Position numbers and translations under genes: made by a program
Shown here: positions 8,732 through 18,285 of the stretch, piece by piece
How positions within the stretch are numbered: position 1 is the stretch's first letter
How the letters are laid out: each line of letters starts with the position of its first letter
The notes under the pieces: generated by a model
The model's input: only the letters and a program-made list of their open reading frames with translations
What the model was told of the DNA's origin: nothing
Databases searched by the model: none
DNA from: an uncultured Clostridia bacterium
GTDB taxonomy: Bacteria; Bacillota; Clostridia; Oscillospirales; Acutalibacteraceae
NCBI GenBank assembly: GCA_937892115.1
Contig: CALAUI010000011.1
Span: 46,471-110,470 of the forward strand
Reading direction: 5' to 3'
DNA: 64,000 nucleotides

Positions 8732-10612
8732 ATGAAAAATTTCAAGAGAGTAATATCCGTTATCCTTGTTCTCTCCATGCTGCTTTCCGTGTTCGCAGTT
8801 TCGGCATTTGCAGAGGAAGAGAATCCCACTCCGGGCAAAAGCGATGCAGAGTACCCCATAGTATTCGTTACGGGCATCGGTCAGTCTTACAGTTATTACT
8901 ATGAGAATAAAGACGATGTTGCCGAATACTACGAGACCCTTGAAAAGGTAAAGAACGGCACCGCAGGTAAAAATGCCGATGGCAGCAACGTCAGAGAAAC
9001 TGACAATTCTACCGCAAGATGGAATCTTTTCTGTAATGATTTCAGCTTCGCATTCAAAGAACCCGCCACTATTTTTGCCGTAATTCGCGTCGCAGTAGGC
9101 CTTCTTGCTTCCCTGATAGGAATAAATCTTATTCCGAAAAGTGCGGTAAATTACGTTGTAAAAACTCTTTTCAGATACAATATTATAGATAAAGAGGGCA
9201 ACCTTCCCGAAAACGTCATTACTCCCAGAGCAGATTGCTCCGTTGCGGGTATGACCGAGGAACAGAAAGAGAATTTCTACCGTTCAATTCCCTGCGAGGA
9301 TGTTATTTCCGGCGTAGGTGAAGATATGATTTTCTGCTTCAACTATTCCGCATTCTCATTCACTTACAATAACGCAAAGGACCTTGACACCTTTATCAAC
9401 GATGTCGTTCTCGAGCAGACCGGCAAGGATAAGGTTGTTCTTGTTCCCATGAGCATGGGCGCTTCCGTTGTTTCCGCGTATCTTCAGGATTTCGGCACAA
9501 AGGAACAGGTAGCTAAGGTTGTCAGCATTGTAGGTGCATGGAACGGCAGTGACGTATTTGCCGACCTTATTGAGCATAACTTTGCTGCTGATGCTCCGGA
9601 TAAGCTTTATCACGGCCTTGTTGCCGGCCTTATCGGTGAGCCCTGGGGTTATATCGTAAACTTTGTTCTCAGACTCTTCCCCAAGAAAACTCTCAGAAGC
9701 ATTATTGACGAAATCGTTGACGGACTTGTTGACGAGCTTGTTCTCAAGACTCCCTCTCTCCTTGCTCTTATCCCCGCAGAGAGATATATGGCAATCAGAG
9801 AAAAGTATCTCGCTCCCAGAGAAGACCTTAAATACATTATGGATATGACCGACAAATACTATGAATGTCAGCTTGGTCTTAAGGACAGACTTGAGAAGCT
9901 CAACAGAGAAAACGGTATTGAATTCTACTATATTGCCGGTTACGGCCTTGAATTCGGCGGTTCCGAGGGCAGCGACTATGAATTCTTCAAATTCATGGGA
10001 ACTACGACTACGACAAACTCCGATGAAATCATCCAGATTTCCTCAACCGCAACTGGTGCAACAATAGTCAAGAGTGCTCTCGGTACTCAGGTAAGTGAGC
10101 CCGGTGCAAATGCCGTTCTTACTCCCGACGGAAGCGTTGATATTTCAACCTGTTACTTCCCCACACACGTATGGCTCTTCAAGAACCAGAGACATGAGCT
10201 TCAGCATAATAATATTGCCCTTCGTCTTGCTCTTGACCTCGCCTGCGGTATTGTTTCGGATAATACCGATACCGCTTATGCCAAGTTCAACGATCAGAGA
10301 TATTTCAGAAGCGCAAAAAGCGATCTGAAGGAAATTGATGATTATATTGCCAACGGCGGCACTCTTACCGCAGACCAGCAGAAGGCATACGACGATGCCA
10401 TTGCCGTAAGAGACAGCGGTACCGCAAACTGGGAAGAGGATAATAAGGTCTTTGACGCTCTTTATAACGTACTTGTTGAACTCGGTAAGAGAGAAGCAAA
10501 AGCTCCTTCCGGGGAAAGTGACGACGGCTTCCTCAAGAAAGCGGACGATGCCGTTTATAAAGTATTCGGTGCAAAGGGCTTCAGAGATATTCTGAATCCC
10601 ATCTATTGGTAA
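8732..10612 (+). CDS. Secreted alpha/beta-hydrolase (lipase/LCAT-like), paralogue 1
   Basis: A 626-residue exported protein. Residues 1-27 are a signal peptide (KR, hydrophobic core, VSAFAEEE cleavage region). ATG 8732 follows GGAAGGAG and lies 30 bases after the promoter. The fold starts with YPIVFVTGIGQS (oxyanion strand). The nucleophile elbow is VPMSMGAS with Ser at about residue 241, a PxSxG variant of GxSxG. A catalytic His is plausible in VDISTCYFPTHVWLF...RHE near 475-490. A related block (DxSxCxxPxxxW) recurs in the proteins at 16706 and 43163, marking one paralogous family. The C-terminal ~120 residues are helical and charged. Substrate unknown; a lipid or ester is likely. Confidence 0.8.
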   Translation: MKNFKRVISVILVLSMLLSVFAVSAFAEEENPTPGKSDAEYPIVFVTGIGQSYSYYYENKDDVAEYYETLEKVKNGTAGKNADGSNVRETDNSTARWNLFCNDFSFAFKEPATIFAVIRVAVGLLASLIGINLIPKSAVNYVVKTLFRYNIIDKEGNLPENVITPRADCSVAGMTEEQKENFYRSIPCEDVISGVGEDMIFCFNYSAFSFTYNNAKDLDTFINDVVLEQTGKDKVVLVPMSMGASVVSAYLQDFGTKEQVAKVVSIVGAWNGSDVFADLIEHNFAADAPDKLYHGLVAGLIGEPWGYIVNFVLRLFPKKTLRSIIDEIVDGLVDELVLKTPSLLALIPAERYMAIREKYLAPREDLKYIMDMTDKYYECQLGLKDRLEKLNRENGIEFYYIAGYGLEFGGSEGSDYEFFKFMGTTTTTNSDEIIQISSTATGATIVKSALGTQVSEPGANAVLTPDGSVDISTCYFPTHVWLFKNQRHELQHNNIALRLALDLACGIVSDNTDTAYAKFNDQRYFRSAKSDLKEIDDYIANGGTLTADQQKAYDDAIAVRDSGTANWEEDNKVFDALYNVLVELGKREAKAPSGESDDGFLKKADDAVYKVFGAKGFRDILNPIYW

Positions 10613-10631
10613 TAACCTTATAAAACAGTTC

Positions 10632-10662
10632 AGGGACTGTCACATCAGTGGCAGTCCCTTTT
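10632..10662. terminator. Bidirectional terminator between convergent genes
   Basis: 12-bp stem AGGGACTGTCAC/GTGGCAGTCCCT (one G-U), ATCA loop, then TTTTG. It lies between the rightward hydrolase gene and the leftward GPH transporter gene. Confidence 0.88.
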
Positions 10663-10673
10663 GTGTTGTTTAT

Positions 10674-12116
10674 TTACATTTCTGCGGCTTTTTCTTCCTG
10701 AATACGGTGTCTTTCAAGAAGCTCCGCTTCAATCCTTGCGTTTTCTTCCTTATCGTCGTCGACGAAGGATATGATGATTGTATATAACACAGCGCCGATT
10801 ACGGGTCCCAGCATAAATATCGGCCATTGCCATTTCATATACGTTGCGTTCTGCTTGTGATTGGGAATTTTGCTGTCATGTCCGAGAGCGGAAAGAACGA
10901 AGCCGTTAATTATCTGTACCGTTGCGGATGAAAGCTTGGAAATAAAATTCTGTATTGAGAATGAAATTCCTTCGGTACGTCTGCCGGTCTTGTATTCAAC
11001 GTAGTCAATCGAGTCGGCGGTAAGCGAACGGTGTGCAATATCCATTGAGTTAATGGGTACCTGTGCAACGGAAATAAGCACCATGACCGAGATGATTTTT
11101 GCAGGGGAGGTGAATCCGATAAAGTAGGAGATGACCCTGCAGATAATGTTGCTTACCTGAGCCAATATAAGAAGCTTTTTCATTCCGCCCAGCTTACCGG
11201 CTATCTTGGTGGCAAAAAGCATTGCAACGGCACCTATGACGCCCGTAAGCATGGAATAGATTACCTGCATATTGCCTCCGCTGAATTTAGCGAAGCCGAA
11301 ATCAAAGAACTCTCTGCTCTCAAAGAAATAAACCCAGGGAAGAATTGTGTTTGCTATATCCTTGAAATATCTTGCGGCGGAAATAAGGAAAAGCTTTTTG
11401 TTTTCTTTCAGTATAAGAATTGCCTCTATCAGACTTTCTTCGCTCTTCGGAGTTTCTATTTTTTCCTCCATCTTGTGTGCGGAAAGAGAAATCAGTTCGC
11501 CGCCGAGACCGAGAATTATTCCGAAAAGAGCAAAGGTCATCGGGTCACTTACACCCATTCCGTTGACCATACCTCTGAATGTCTGGAAAAATCCGCCTAT
11601 GGTACTGCCGGCACCTGCGCCGATTGATACCCACTGTGCCACACGGCTTCTCTCCTGAGAATTAGGTGAAGAAACCGCTATCATTCCCCACAGACCTACG
11701 TCCTGGAATGAATAGAAGAAATCCCACAGCAGGTAGCAAACGCATATTATTCCCACCAGAGCCAGCTTGCCGACTTTGTACGGCATAAACATCAGAGCGG
11801 ACAGTATGCCGATAATCGGGGGAGTATACAGTAGGATGGGTCTGAGCTTTTCTCCGTTTTTGAATTTGTGTTTGTCTACCATTGCACCGACTATGGGGTC
11901 ATTTATTGAATCCCATACTCTTGAAATACCGGTAATAAGTCCCGATACTCTGGCGTCAATGTGTCTAATGTTTTCAAGGTAATAAAACAGCCAGTTTGAA
12001 ATATAGTTGTAGGTCATATTCTGACCTGCAAGACCTATTGAGTAAGCCAGCAGCTTGCCGTTTGATACTCTGTCAATTTCTCTGTTTTTTACCTCTGCCG
12101 TGTTTTCTGTTGACAT
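10674..12116 (-). CDS. GPH-family sugar:cation symporter (MFS)
   Basis: A 480-residue membrane protein with about 12 transmembrane segments, typical of the glycoside-pentoside-hexuronide:cation symporter family. Key pattern: SRVWDSINDPIVGAMVDK in the first loop (the conserved D-x-x-x-D-P-x-x-G signature), GEKLRPILLYTP after TM2, and a MelB-like middle. The C-terminus is a charged cytoplasmic tail (EELLERHRIQEEKA). It is translationally coupled to the upstream GPH gene: the stop TGA and this ATG share one base (TGATG at 12114-12118). The substrate is unknown; the two genes may form a heterodimer or have different sugars. Confidence 0.9.
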   Translation of the reverse strand: MSTENTAEVKNREIDRVSNGKLLAYSIGLAGQNMTYNYISNWLFYYLENIRHIDARVSGLITGISRVWDSINDPIVGAMVDKHKFKNGEKLRPILLYTPPIIGILSALMFMPYKVGKLALVGIICVCYLLWDFFYSFQDVGLWGMIAVSSPNSQERSRVAQWVSIGAGAGSTIGGFFQTFRGMVNGMGVSDPMTFALFGIILGLGGELISLSAHKMEEKIETPKSEESLIEAILILKENKKLFLISAARYFKDIANTILPWVYFFESREFFDFGFAKFSGGNMQVIYSMLTGVIGAVAMLFATKIAGKLGGMKKLLILAQVSNIICRVISYFIGFTSPAKIISVMVLISVAQVPINSMDIAHRSLTADSIDYVEYKTGRRTEGISFSIQNFISKLSSATVQIINGFVLSALGHDSKIPNHKQNATYMKWQWPIFMLGPVIGAVLYTIIISFVDDDKEENARIEAELLERHRIQEEKAAEM

Positions 12117-13591
12117 CAGATGCTGTTCAACTCCTCTGCCTTACGTTCAATCGCCTGAGAATTTGCCTTGCGCGTGTATTCGTAAACGGGCTCAAGATTT
12201 TTCTTTGTAAGGGGGAATACAAGGTAAAGAATGAATATCAGTGAATAGGTGATAGCCGGAATGGCCGTGCAGATTGTAAGGATTTTTTCGCTGACACCCT
12301 TTACAAATCCGAGATTTGCCATTGACTTATCATAGCCGGCATAGTTTCCGAGAAGCTTCAGTCCGCCGTAATCTGCGGCAGTCTGACCGAGCTTTCTTGA
12401 GAATGTGTAAACCGCATAGATTGCGCTTTCGCTTCTAATACCCGTCTTGAAGAACTGGAAGTCGATTACATCCGAAACGACAGCCCAGTTTGTGATTGAA
12501 ACGGTTGAATATCCGAAGCCGATGCCGAAGAGCAGCGCAATGAAAAGCCAGGGCTGATCGGGGCCGGGCTTGAGAATGAAAGTGGCAACGGCGGCAATGG
12601 CGGCAACAAATGCGCCGACCGTACTGATTTCCTTCTTGCCGTATTTTGCGGAAAGCTTGGGTACAAAGGGAATCATGATTGCCATTGGCAGATACTGTGC
12701 TATTGTACCGAAAATGGAAAGACTTGTATTTGTGAAGTAGTTTTTATAGAGATACTGGTTAAGTGATGCAAACTGGAGCTGACCGCTGATGAGGATACCC
12801 GTAAGAGCGAGAATTACAAACGGCTTGCTCTTGAGCATTCCCAGATAGGTCTTTTTCATATCAACGTTGGGTTCTTCATCGGATGCAACGCGTTCTCTTG
12901 TCGTCTTGTAGCAGGCGAGATAAAATACTATGGCAAGTACCGCCATCACAAGAGCGAATGCACACATTTTTCCTGAGGAGGCAATCTTGATATCCTTACC
13001 GAGCTCATCAAGCTGACCTGTTTTTACGTAGATAAGCATGGGAGCTATCAGCAGGGGAGCCGCACCGCCGATACCGCCGCCGATTGTCCTGAAGGTTGAA
13101 AGGAGAGTTCTGCCTGCGGGGTCGTCGGTAATAACGGATGCAAGTGAGCCGAAGGGAACGTTCATTCCCGTGTAAAGCATACCGAAGGCGATATATGTAA
13201 CGTATGCGAATATCAGTATGATAATATCGTTTTGTGTGATTTTGCTTATGTCAACGAAACACAGAAGCTGTGAAACGGCAAGGGGAATTGATACCCATTT
13301 GAGATAGGGCCTGAATTTACCGTCCTTTGAGGGCTTTTTCTTTGCAACTATCGCACCCCACATAGGGTCGTTGATTGCATCCCATAACCTTGTAAAAAGG
13401 AAAAGATTGGCAACTCTGTCCGTTGCTATTTTCAGTACGTCCGTGTAAAAGATTTTCAGGAAGGATGATACGTAGGTGAGCACGAATAGGTTGCCTGCGT
13501 CACCGAGCATATATCCCATGCCTTCCTTTATTCCTATTTTGTTGGGATGGGGCTCTGCATTGAGCTCTCTGTTTACGGATTCTTTAGCCAT
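12116..13591 (-). CDS. GPH-family sugar:cation symporter (MFS)
   Basis: A 491-residue, ~12-TM symporter of the same family as its downstream neighbour. The family signature is RLWDAINDPMWGAIVAK near residue 50, followed by GKFRPYLKW. A strong promoter stands 23 bases upstream (13614-13642) and AGGAG precedes ATG 13591. The gene is first in a two-gene leftward operon and diverges from the SASA-type esterase at 13735, so the pair may import a product released by that enzyme. That functional link is inference from position only. Confidence 0.9.
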   Translation of the reverse strand: MAKESVNRELNAEPHPNKIGIKEGMGYMLGDAGNLFVLTYVSSFLKIFYTDVLKIATDRVANLFLFTRLWDAINDPMWGAIVAKKKPSKDGKFRPYLKWVSIPLAVSQLLCFVDISKITQNDIIILIFAYVTYIAFGMLYTGMNVPFGSLASVITDDPAGRTLLSTFRTIGGGIGGAAPLLIAPMLIYVKTGQLDELGKDIKIASSGKMCAFALVMAVLAIVFYLACYKTTRERVASDEEPNVDMKKTYLGMLKSKPFVILALTGILISGQLQFASLNQYLYKNYFTNTSLSIFGTIAQYLPMAIMIPFVPKLSAKYGKKEISTVGAFVAAIAAVATFILKPGPDQPWLFIALLFGIGFGYSTVSITNWAVVSDVIDFQFFKTGIRSESAIYAVYTFSRKLGQTAADYGGLKLLGNYAGYDKSMANLGFVKGVSEKILTICTAIPAITYSLIFILYLVFPLTKKNLEPVYEYTRKANSQAIERKAEELNSI

Positions 13592-13613
13592 TTGATCACT
13601 CCTTTATATAAAT

Positions 13614-13642
13614 AATATATCATATCGCCGGTGATTTTTCAA
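13614..13642 (-). promoter_or_regulatory. SigA promoter for the GPH transporter operon
   Basis: Reading leftward: -35 TTGAAA (13642-13637), 17 bp, -10 TATATT (13619-13614) with a TG extension. Confidence 0.85.
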
Positions 13643-13677
13643 TCATACAAATTATTATTTATGTCAGAATAAAGTGA

Positions 13678-13706
13678 TTGAATTACCTTTTGCGGATTGC
13701 TATAAT
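13678..13706 (+). promoter_or_regulatory. SigA promoter for the SASA-type esterase
   Basis: -35 TTGAAT (13678-13683), 17 bp, -10 TATAAT (13701-13706). It diverges from the transporter promoter at 13614. Confidence 0.88.
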
Positions 13707-13734
13707 TGACATGGAAAATATACGGAGGTGCGCT

Positions 13735-15057
13735 ATGAGAGATGTTTGCGATTATATGATAATCCGTCGTAATGCCGACGGCTGCGGTAAGTGTGTATTC
13801 ACGGGCAGAATAAACCCGTCAGACGGCAATCTTGTTATTGCGAGAGTGATGCACGAGGACAATAATGTCATGATTGTTCCCTGGACGGAATGTAAGGTTG
13901 AGGACGGTGCTTTTTCCGTAGAACTTACCGTTCCTGCAGGTGGACTTTACCGGATAGAAGCCCGTCAGACAAACGGCGTATTTAATCCGGCAAATAACAA
14001 TTACGACTGGGCGCCTTATGTTGAATGCGTTCATCATGTCGGCGTAGGTGAAATATTCATTATGGCAGGTCAGAGCAATATGTCCGGTTACGGTAAAGAC
14101 CCTGCCTATGATCCTCCCGAAATGGGAGTTCATCTTTTTGACAACAGCGGTAAATGGGGCATTGCGGCACATCCGCTCTGCACCTCAATAAATCCCGTTT
14201 ATCCCAATAATGACGGCTCCGCGGGTACTTCACCCGGTCTTTCCTTTGCCAAAGCCATGAAAAAGGCGCTCGGTGTCCCCGTCGGACTTGTTTCCGCCTG
14301 TCTCGGCGGCTCGTCCCTTGAAAGCTGGAATCCCGCAGAAAAAGAGCCCTTCCTTTACGATTCCATGGTTGACAAAATCGGGGAAGTCGGCGACTTTTCG
14401 GGTATGATATGGTATCAGGGATGCAACGAAACGAATGAAGAGGAATGCTTTACCTATTATGATAAATTCTGCGAAGCGGTGCGGCTCTGGCGAAACAGAT
14501 TCGGTGATTTCCCGATAGTAACCTGTCAGCTTAACCGTCATGCAAGCCGCGAAAACGACAACAGCAGGTGCTGGGGTGCCGTAAGGGATGCGCAGCGAAA
14601 AGCTGCACTTACCCTGAAGGACGTCTGTATCGTTACCACAAACGACCTTCCCGTCTGTGACGGAATACATAATACAAGCGGTGCTTCGGTTATTATCGGT
14701 GAAAGAATTGCAGGGGCTCTGCTGAAAATGTACTATAAACTTCCCGGTTATTCCGCTCCCGTAATTACCCGCGCAAAGAAGATTGACGGTAAAAGAATAT
14801 TCGTTTACGTCAGCGGTTGTCAGGTTCTTAAGACTATGGACGATAATCCCTGCGGACTTAATATTGAGGACGAAAAGGGTATGATGGAATGCCTGAGTGT
14901 ATCTGCCCGTGACGAAGGTCTTGAAATTACCGGCGGGCGCGAGATAGCAGGCAAAGCATATTTTCACGCCTATTGGAAAAAGGAGGGCTCCGAATTTACC
15001 GTACGCGATGTTTACGGTATGCCCGTTACCTCGTGCTATATGCTTGAAATTGAATAA
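13735..15057 (+). CDS. SASA/DUF303-type carbohydrate O-acetylesterase
   Basis: A 440-residue protein of the sialate O-acetylesterase-like SGNH family. The Ser block is GEIFIMAGQSNMSGYG near residue 105 (GQSNM is the family signature). Further blocks are LGGSSLESW and GMIWYQGCNE (the Gly/Asn oxyanion motifs), and the Asp-x-x-His motif is seen as DLPVCDGIHNTSGA near 315. No signal peptide is seen, so it probably acts on imported, acetylated oligosaccharides. ATG 13735 follows GGAGG (13724-13728); the longer in-frame extension would include the promoter. It diverges from two sugar symporters. Confidence 0.85.
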   Translation: MRDVCDYMIIRRNADGCGKCVFTGRINPSDGNLVIARVMHEDNNVMIVPWTECKVEDGAFSVELTVPAGGLYRIEARQTNGVFNPANNNYDWAPYVECVHHVGVGEIFIMAGQSNMSGYGKDPAYDPPEMGVHLFDNSGKWGIAAHPLCTSINPVYPNNDGSAGTSPGLSFAKAMKKALGVPVGLVSACLGGSSLESWNPAEKEPFLYDSMVDKIGEVGDFSGMIWYQGCNETNEEECFTYYDKFCEAVRLWRNRFGDFPIVTCQLNRHASRENDNSRCWGAVRDAQRKAALTLKDVCIVTTNDLPVCDGIHNTSGASVIIGERIAGALLKMYYKLPGYSAPVITRAKKIDGKRIFVYVSGCQVLKTMDDNPCGLNIEDEKGMMECLSVSARDEGLEITGGREIAGKAYFHAYWKKEGSEFTVRDVYGMPVTSCYMLEIE

Positions 15058-15063
15058 TATGAG

Positions 15064-15103
15064 AATCAGCCGTCTGCAGTGAAGCAAACGGCTGATTATT
15101 ATA
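15064..15103. terminator. Terminator hairpin between convergent genes
   Basis: 10-bp stem AATCAGCCGT (15064-15073)/ACGGCTGATT (15088-15097), followed by ATTATTATA. It probably serves the esterase gene and the leftward lipoprotein gene. Confidence 0.7.
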
Positions 15104-15749
15104 CTGTTTTGATTTCCGCTTTTTCAATCAGCTCCGAAATGTAATCGGCAAATGCCTTTTCCGTCAGAGCTGCGGCGGCAGAGCTTTCCGAAACACCGGG
15201 ATTGTTCTTTATATATTCTCTGATTTCGTCTTCGTCCGGAGCAGGTATGTCTCCGCTTTCCGTCAGACGGTTTTTCAGCTCGATTTCACCCGTCTGGAAA
15301 TAGTAGGTATAAAACGACTCCGTATCAATCGTGTTTGCACCTACCGCTTTTTCCGATTTATGCTTTTTGTTATATTTCAATGCTTCTTCTTTCAGCCCGA
15401 GGAATGAAATATCTCTGTAAATGTGTTTTTCCTTCATAAGCAGAAAGACCGCTTTGTATTCGCACGCATCACGAAAAGATATTTCCGTGAGCATATCATG
15501 CGGAGTTTTACCGTCAAATTCCTTATCCCAGAAATCCGAATAATCTGTTACACCGTATTTTTCCGAGTAATATTTTATTGTTTCCGCTTTGTTTCTTTTC
15601 ATGAAATATTCTACTTCGTCCTGAAGGATTGCTTCTCCGTTTACGTAGCCGTAAACCTTGACTCTGCGCTCTGCATGTTTGCCGCAGGAGGAGAATATCA
15701 TCAGAACGGATAAAACGGCAAATAATAACGGTAACGCTTTATTTCTCAT
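15099..15749 (-). CDS. Putative lipoprotein with SurA_N-like segment
   Basis: A 216-residue protein with a lipoprotein signal peptide: hydrophobic residues 5-18 and lipobox FSSC with Cys at about residue 22. Next comes VYGYVNGEAILQDEVEYFMKR, which resembles the N-terminal segment of SurA/PrsA foldases. No PPIase domain is present; the rest is helical and charged and ends in an SSAAAAL-type helix. It could be a small chaperone-like lipoprotein or a truncated foldase. It has its own promoter (15778-15806). Function is uncertain. Confidence 0.7.
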   Translation of the reverse strand: MRNKALPLLFAVLSVLMIFSSCGKHAERRVKVYGYVNGEAILQDEVEYFMKRNKAETIKYYSEKYGVTDYSDFWDKEFDGKTPHDMLTEISFRDACEYKAVFLLMKEKHIYRDISFLGLKEEALKYNKKHKSEKAVGANTIDTESFYTYYFQTGEIELKNRLTESGDIPAPDEDEIREYIKNNPGVSESSAAAALTEKAFADYISELIEKAEIKTV

Positions 15750-15777
15750 CTTGCCTCTCCTTAATCTTTATGTATAT

Positions 15778-15806
15778 AAAATACCATACTGCTGTAAAAA
15801 TGACAA
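15778..15806 (-). promoter_or_regulatory. SigA promoter for the lipoprotein gene
   Basis: Reading leftward: -35 TTGTCA (15806-15801), 17 bp, -10 TATTTT (15783-15778) with TG extension. Confidence 0.75.
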
Positions 15807-16618
15807 GATATCAGAACGCATTTCCGATCTTGTAGACAGTTTATACTCCGAAGACGAGAAAAGGCATATATTGAAAAATACTACGGCAATTCGGCGGTAT
15901 ACGATACAGAAGAAAAGCGTAACGAAGAATTTATTGCCGACCATATGTTTGATGTGCTGTCATCAAAGAGAGCCATCAAAGAACTCTGCAACGAGGACGA
16001 GACATCCGCAAGAAAACTTGCCGGCCAAATCGTAAAATTAATGCCTAAAATTGATGCTGCAATAAAAACGCCGTGGGAATAGAAGCCCACAGCAATAGGT
16101 ATTTCTTTGATTACAATACAGTTCAGTTTCTTGAAATGGTGGGTGGATATATTGACGGGGACTTGTTTGTTCCTGTAAGGTTTGGAATAAAGCAGTCAAA
16201 TAATCAGAATACTCTGTATGTAATTATAGACGAAGAGGGAATAAAAAAGACCAAGGTCATCAAATCAGTGTTGACAGATAAACTGCGAAGCACTGACTCT
16301 CGCTTGGTTTGTGTTAGTATAGCAGATGTGTTACGCAATGTCAACAATAAAGATTTTCTAAGGTTTGTTCCTAACGGGTTGCTTGAGCAGAAGCGACTTG
16401 CCGAAGCAAATGCAAACGAGCTGAATAATCTTACCGAATTTCCTGCACGCAAGCTTAATCAGAATGACATTGCATCTGTTGTTAAAGACCTTTGGGGCGG
16501 ACTCAAGACAAACATATCCAACGCAGAGCAGAAAGCTCTTATAACCGAATTGTATGAGTATATAGCCAACGATAAGGATGTAACGTCAGACGAGATATAC
16601 CGCAGAGCATACGACTAA
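15804..16618 (+). pseudogene. Decayed fragment of a phage/ICE large polyvalent (MuF-C-like) protein
   Basis: Protein-like sequence runs through here in three consecutive frames. Frame 1 before ~15863 reads ISDLVDSLYSEDEK; the next frame (to TAG 16080-16082) reads YIEKYYGNSAVYDTEEKR then EEFIADHMFD; a third frame (from about 16073 to 16618) continues IEAHSNRYFFDYNTVQFLEM, FVPVRFGIKQS and LYVIIDEEGIKKTKV. The junctions sit at an A-run near 15860 and at 16070-16085. There is no ribosome site before 16073. The pieces read like the C-terminal domain found on phage head-morphogenesis and conjugative-element polyvalent proteins, so I interpret this as a frameshifted, 5'-truncated remnant. The last frame alone (181 codons) could still be an ORF. 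Confidence 0.6.
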
Positions 16619-16650
16619 TCAAAGCGATATCCGACAAATAAAAACGTGTG

Positions 16651-16679
16651 TTGATAATTATTTCCGTGTATGTTATTAT
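16651..16679 (+). promoter_or_regulatory. SigA promoter for secreted hydrolase 2
   Basis: -35 TTGATA (16651-16656), 17 bp, extended -10 TGTTATTAT (16671-16679). Confidence 0.8.
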
Positions 16680-16705
16680 GATGAAAACGAAATGGAGATG
16701 ATAAA

Positions 16706-18229
16706 ATGAAAAAAGTTATTTCCGTAATCCTTTCATTGGTGCTTATTGCCATGATTGCTCTTCCCGCACTTGCGGCAGAGGAAGAATGCGGCTGCGGTTT
16801 TTCACCCGTTATTTATGTTGGTCCTCTCGGCTGTGCGGATATCGTCAGGGATGCAGGCACGGAGAATGAGCAGAAGCTCTGGAAAACCGATACGGGCTTT
16901 CTTCTCTCAAATGCAAAGGATGAGCTTGGCGGTCTTCTTAAAGGTGCCGTGCTGAATGATCCCGATGAATTCGGTGACGCTCTCATAAAATTCGTCAACG
17001 ACAGCTTCGGCGATCTCGCTCTTGATAACGACGGCAATTCAAAGAGCAGCGTAACAGTTGAAGGACTCAACGTTCCTTCAGACGGAAACCACGGAATAAA
17101 TTATTCATTTTATTTCAATTATGATTTCCGCATTGACCCGTATATCCATGCAGAACGCCTCAACGAGGTTATTCAGCAGATAAAGTCGCTTACAAAACAC
17201 AGTAAGGTACAGCTTAAAGCATCGTCAATGGGCGGTGTCGTTCTTGCCGCATATCTTGAAGAATATGGCTGGTCCGATGTTGAAAAAATAATCTGTCAGT
17301 GCTGTCCTCTTTGGGGTACTGCCGTTGCAGGCGAGCTTTTCAACGGTCTTGTTGAGCTTAATGCGACCTCCCTGCGGCAGTATGCTCAGGATGCCCTGCC
17401 TTATCTTGACGGCGGAGACTTCCTCCGGGCACTTCTCTATTCGCTTACCGAAGCTTTCCGTGTTGCGGGAGTATGGGACGGTATCATAAAGCTCGGAAAC
17501 AAGCTTGTTAAAGACCTCGGAGACAGGGTGTTTGACGAATGTCTTATTCCGATTTTCGGCTCAATGCCGGGTATCTGGGCATTTGTTCCCGCCGAATATT
17601 ATGAAGGCGCTCTCACCTTTATGAAGATTGATAAATCAAGCGGTCTTTACAGTCAGATTGCCCGTTATAGAACTGCTCAGTCAAATGTTGCCGATAATCT
17701 CAGGAAGGCAAAGGATGACGGCGTAAGAGTATATATATTCTGCGGCTATGACGTTCAGAGAACTCCTCTTGTTACCGCATGGCATAATACCTCCGACGGT
17801 ACCGTAGATACAAAATATGCCTCCCTCGGTGCGACCTGCGCCGATGACGGAAGCGTACTGACGGATGAATATATTTCATCTCTTGAAGATAAAAAATACG
17901 TGTCTCCCGATAAGTGTATTGACGCCTCAACCTGTGCTCTGCCCGACTGCACCTGGTTCAATAAGGGTTGGCTTCATTGCAACGGACAGAAAGCCATTGA
18001 TGAATTTTACAATACCTTCCTTCAGAGCGATGTACAGTTAACGGTATTTTCAAGCGAAAAATATCCTCAGTTCCTCAAAAACGACGACCACGCCGAAACA
18101 TTGACCCCCGTAAAGGGGATTCAGACAATGGCGGAAAGATTCAGAGAAGCACCCTCACTCCTCAATTTCGTCAAGATGATTATTGAATTTTTCACTGTTA
18201 CGATTCCCGGTCTTTTCAAAATTAAATGA
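16706..18229 (+). CDS. Secreted alpha/beta-hydrolase (lipase/LCAT-like), paralogue 2
   Basis: A 507-residue exported protein. The signal peptide covers about residues 1-24 (MKKVISVILSLVLIAMIA, then ALAAEEE). The nucleophile elbow is KASSMGGVV with Ser at about residue 174 (AxSxG). The DAS-C-x2-P-x2-TWF block near 415 contains or precedes the candidate catalytic His (WLHCNG). The protein ends in a hydrophobic, helical tail (LLNFVKMIIEFFTV). It is paralogous to 8732-10612 and 43163-44761. GGAG precedes ATG 16706. It probably hydrolyses or transfers an acyl ester outside the cell; the substrate is unknown. Confidence 0.8.
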   Translation: MKKVISVILSLVLIAMIALPALAAEEECGCGFSPVIYVGPLGCADIVRDAGTENEQKLWKTDTGFLLSNAKDELGGLLKGAVLNDPDEFGDALIKFVNDSFGDLALDNDGNSKSSVTVEGLNVPSDGNHGINYSFYFNYDFRIDPYIHAERLNEVIQQIKSLTKHSKVQLKASSMGGVVLAAYLEEYGWSDVEKIICQCCPLWGTAVAGELFNGLVELNATSLRQYAQDALPYLDGGDFLRALLYSLTEAFRVAGVWDGIIKLGNKLVKDLGDRVFDECLIPIFGSMPGIWAFVPAEYYEGALTFMKIDKSSGLYSQIARYRTAQSNVADNLRKAKDDGVRVYIFCGYDVQRTPLVTAWHNTSDGTVDTKYASLGATCADDGSVLTDEYISSLEDKKYVSPDKCIDASTCALPDCTWFNKGWLHCNGQKAIDEFYNTFLQSDVQLTVFSSEKYPQFLKNDDHAETLTPVKGIQTMAERFREAPSLLNFVKMIIEFFTVTIPGLFKIK

Positions 18230-18243
18230 TTCGGATATAACAA

Positions 18244-18285
18244 AGCCCGCTGATTTATTCAAATCGGCGGGCTTCATTTTATTTC
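18244..18285. terminator. Bidirectional terminator
   Basis: 13-bp stem AGCCCGCTGATTT (18244-18256)/AAATCGGCGGGCT (18261-18273), one G-U, followed by TCATTTTATTT. It separates convergent genes. Confidence 0.88.

Noticed and set aside
14230..15087. 285-codon reverse-strand open frame opposite the SASA esterase
   Set aside because: Antisense to conserved esterase motifs and overlaps the terminator; no supporting signals.
15855..15875. Possible programmed frameshift at an A-run
   Set aside because: Neither frame has an intact upstream gene or ribosome site and a second frame change follows at 16073, so decay is simpler.
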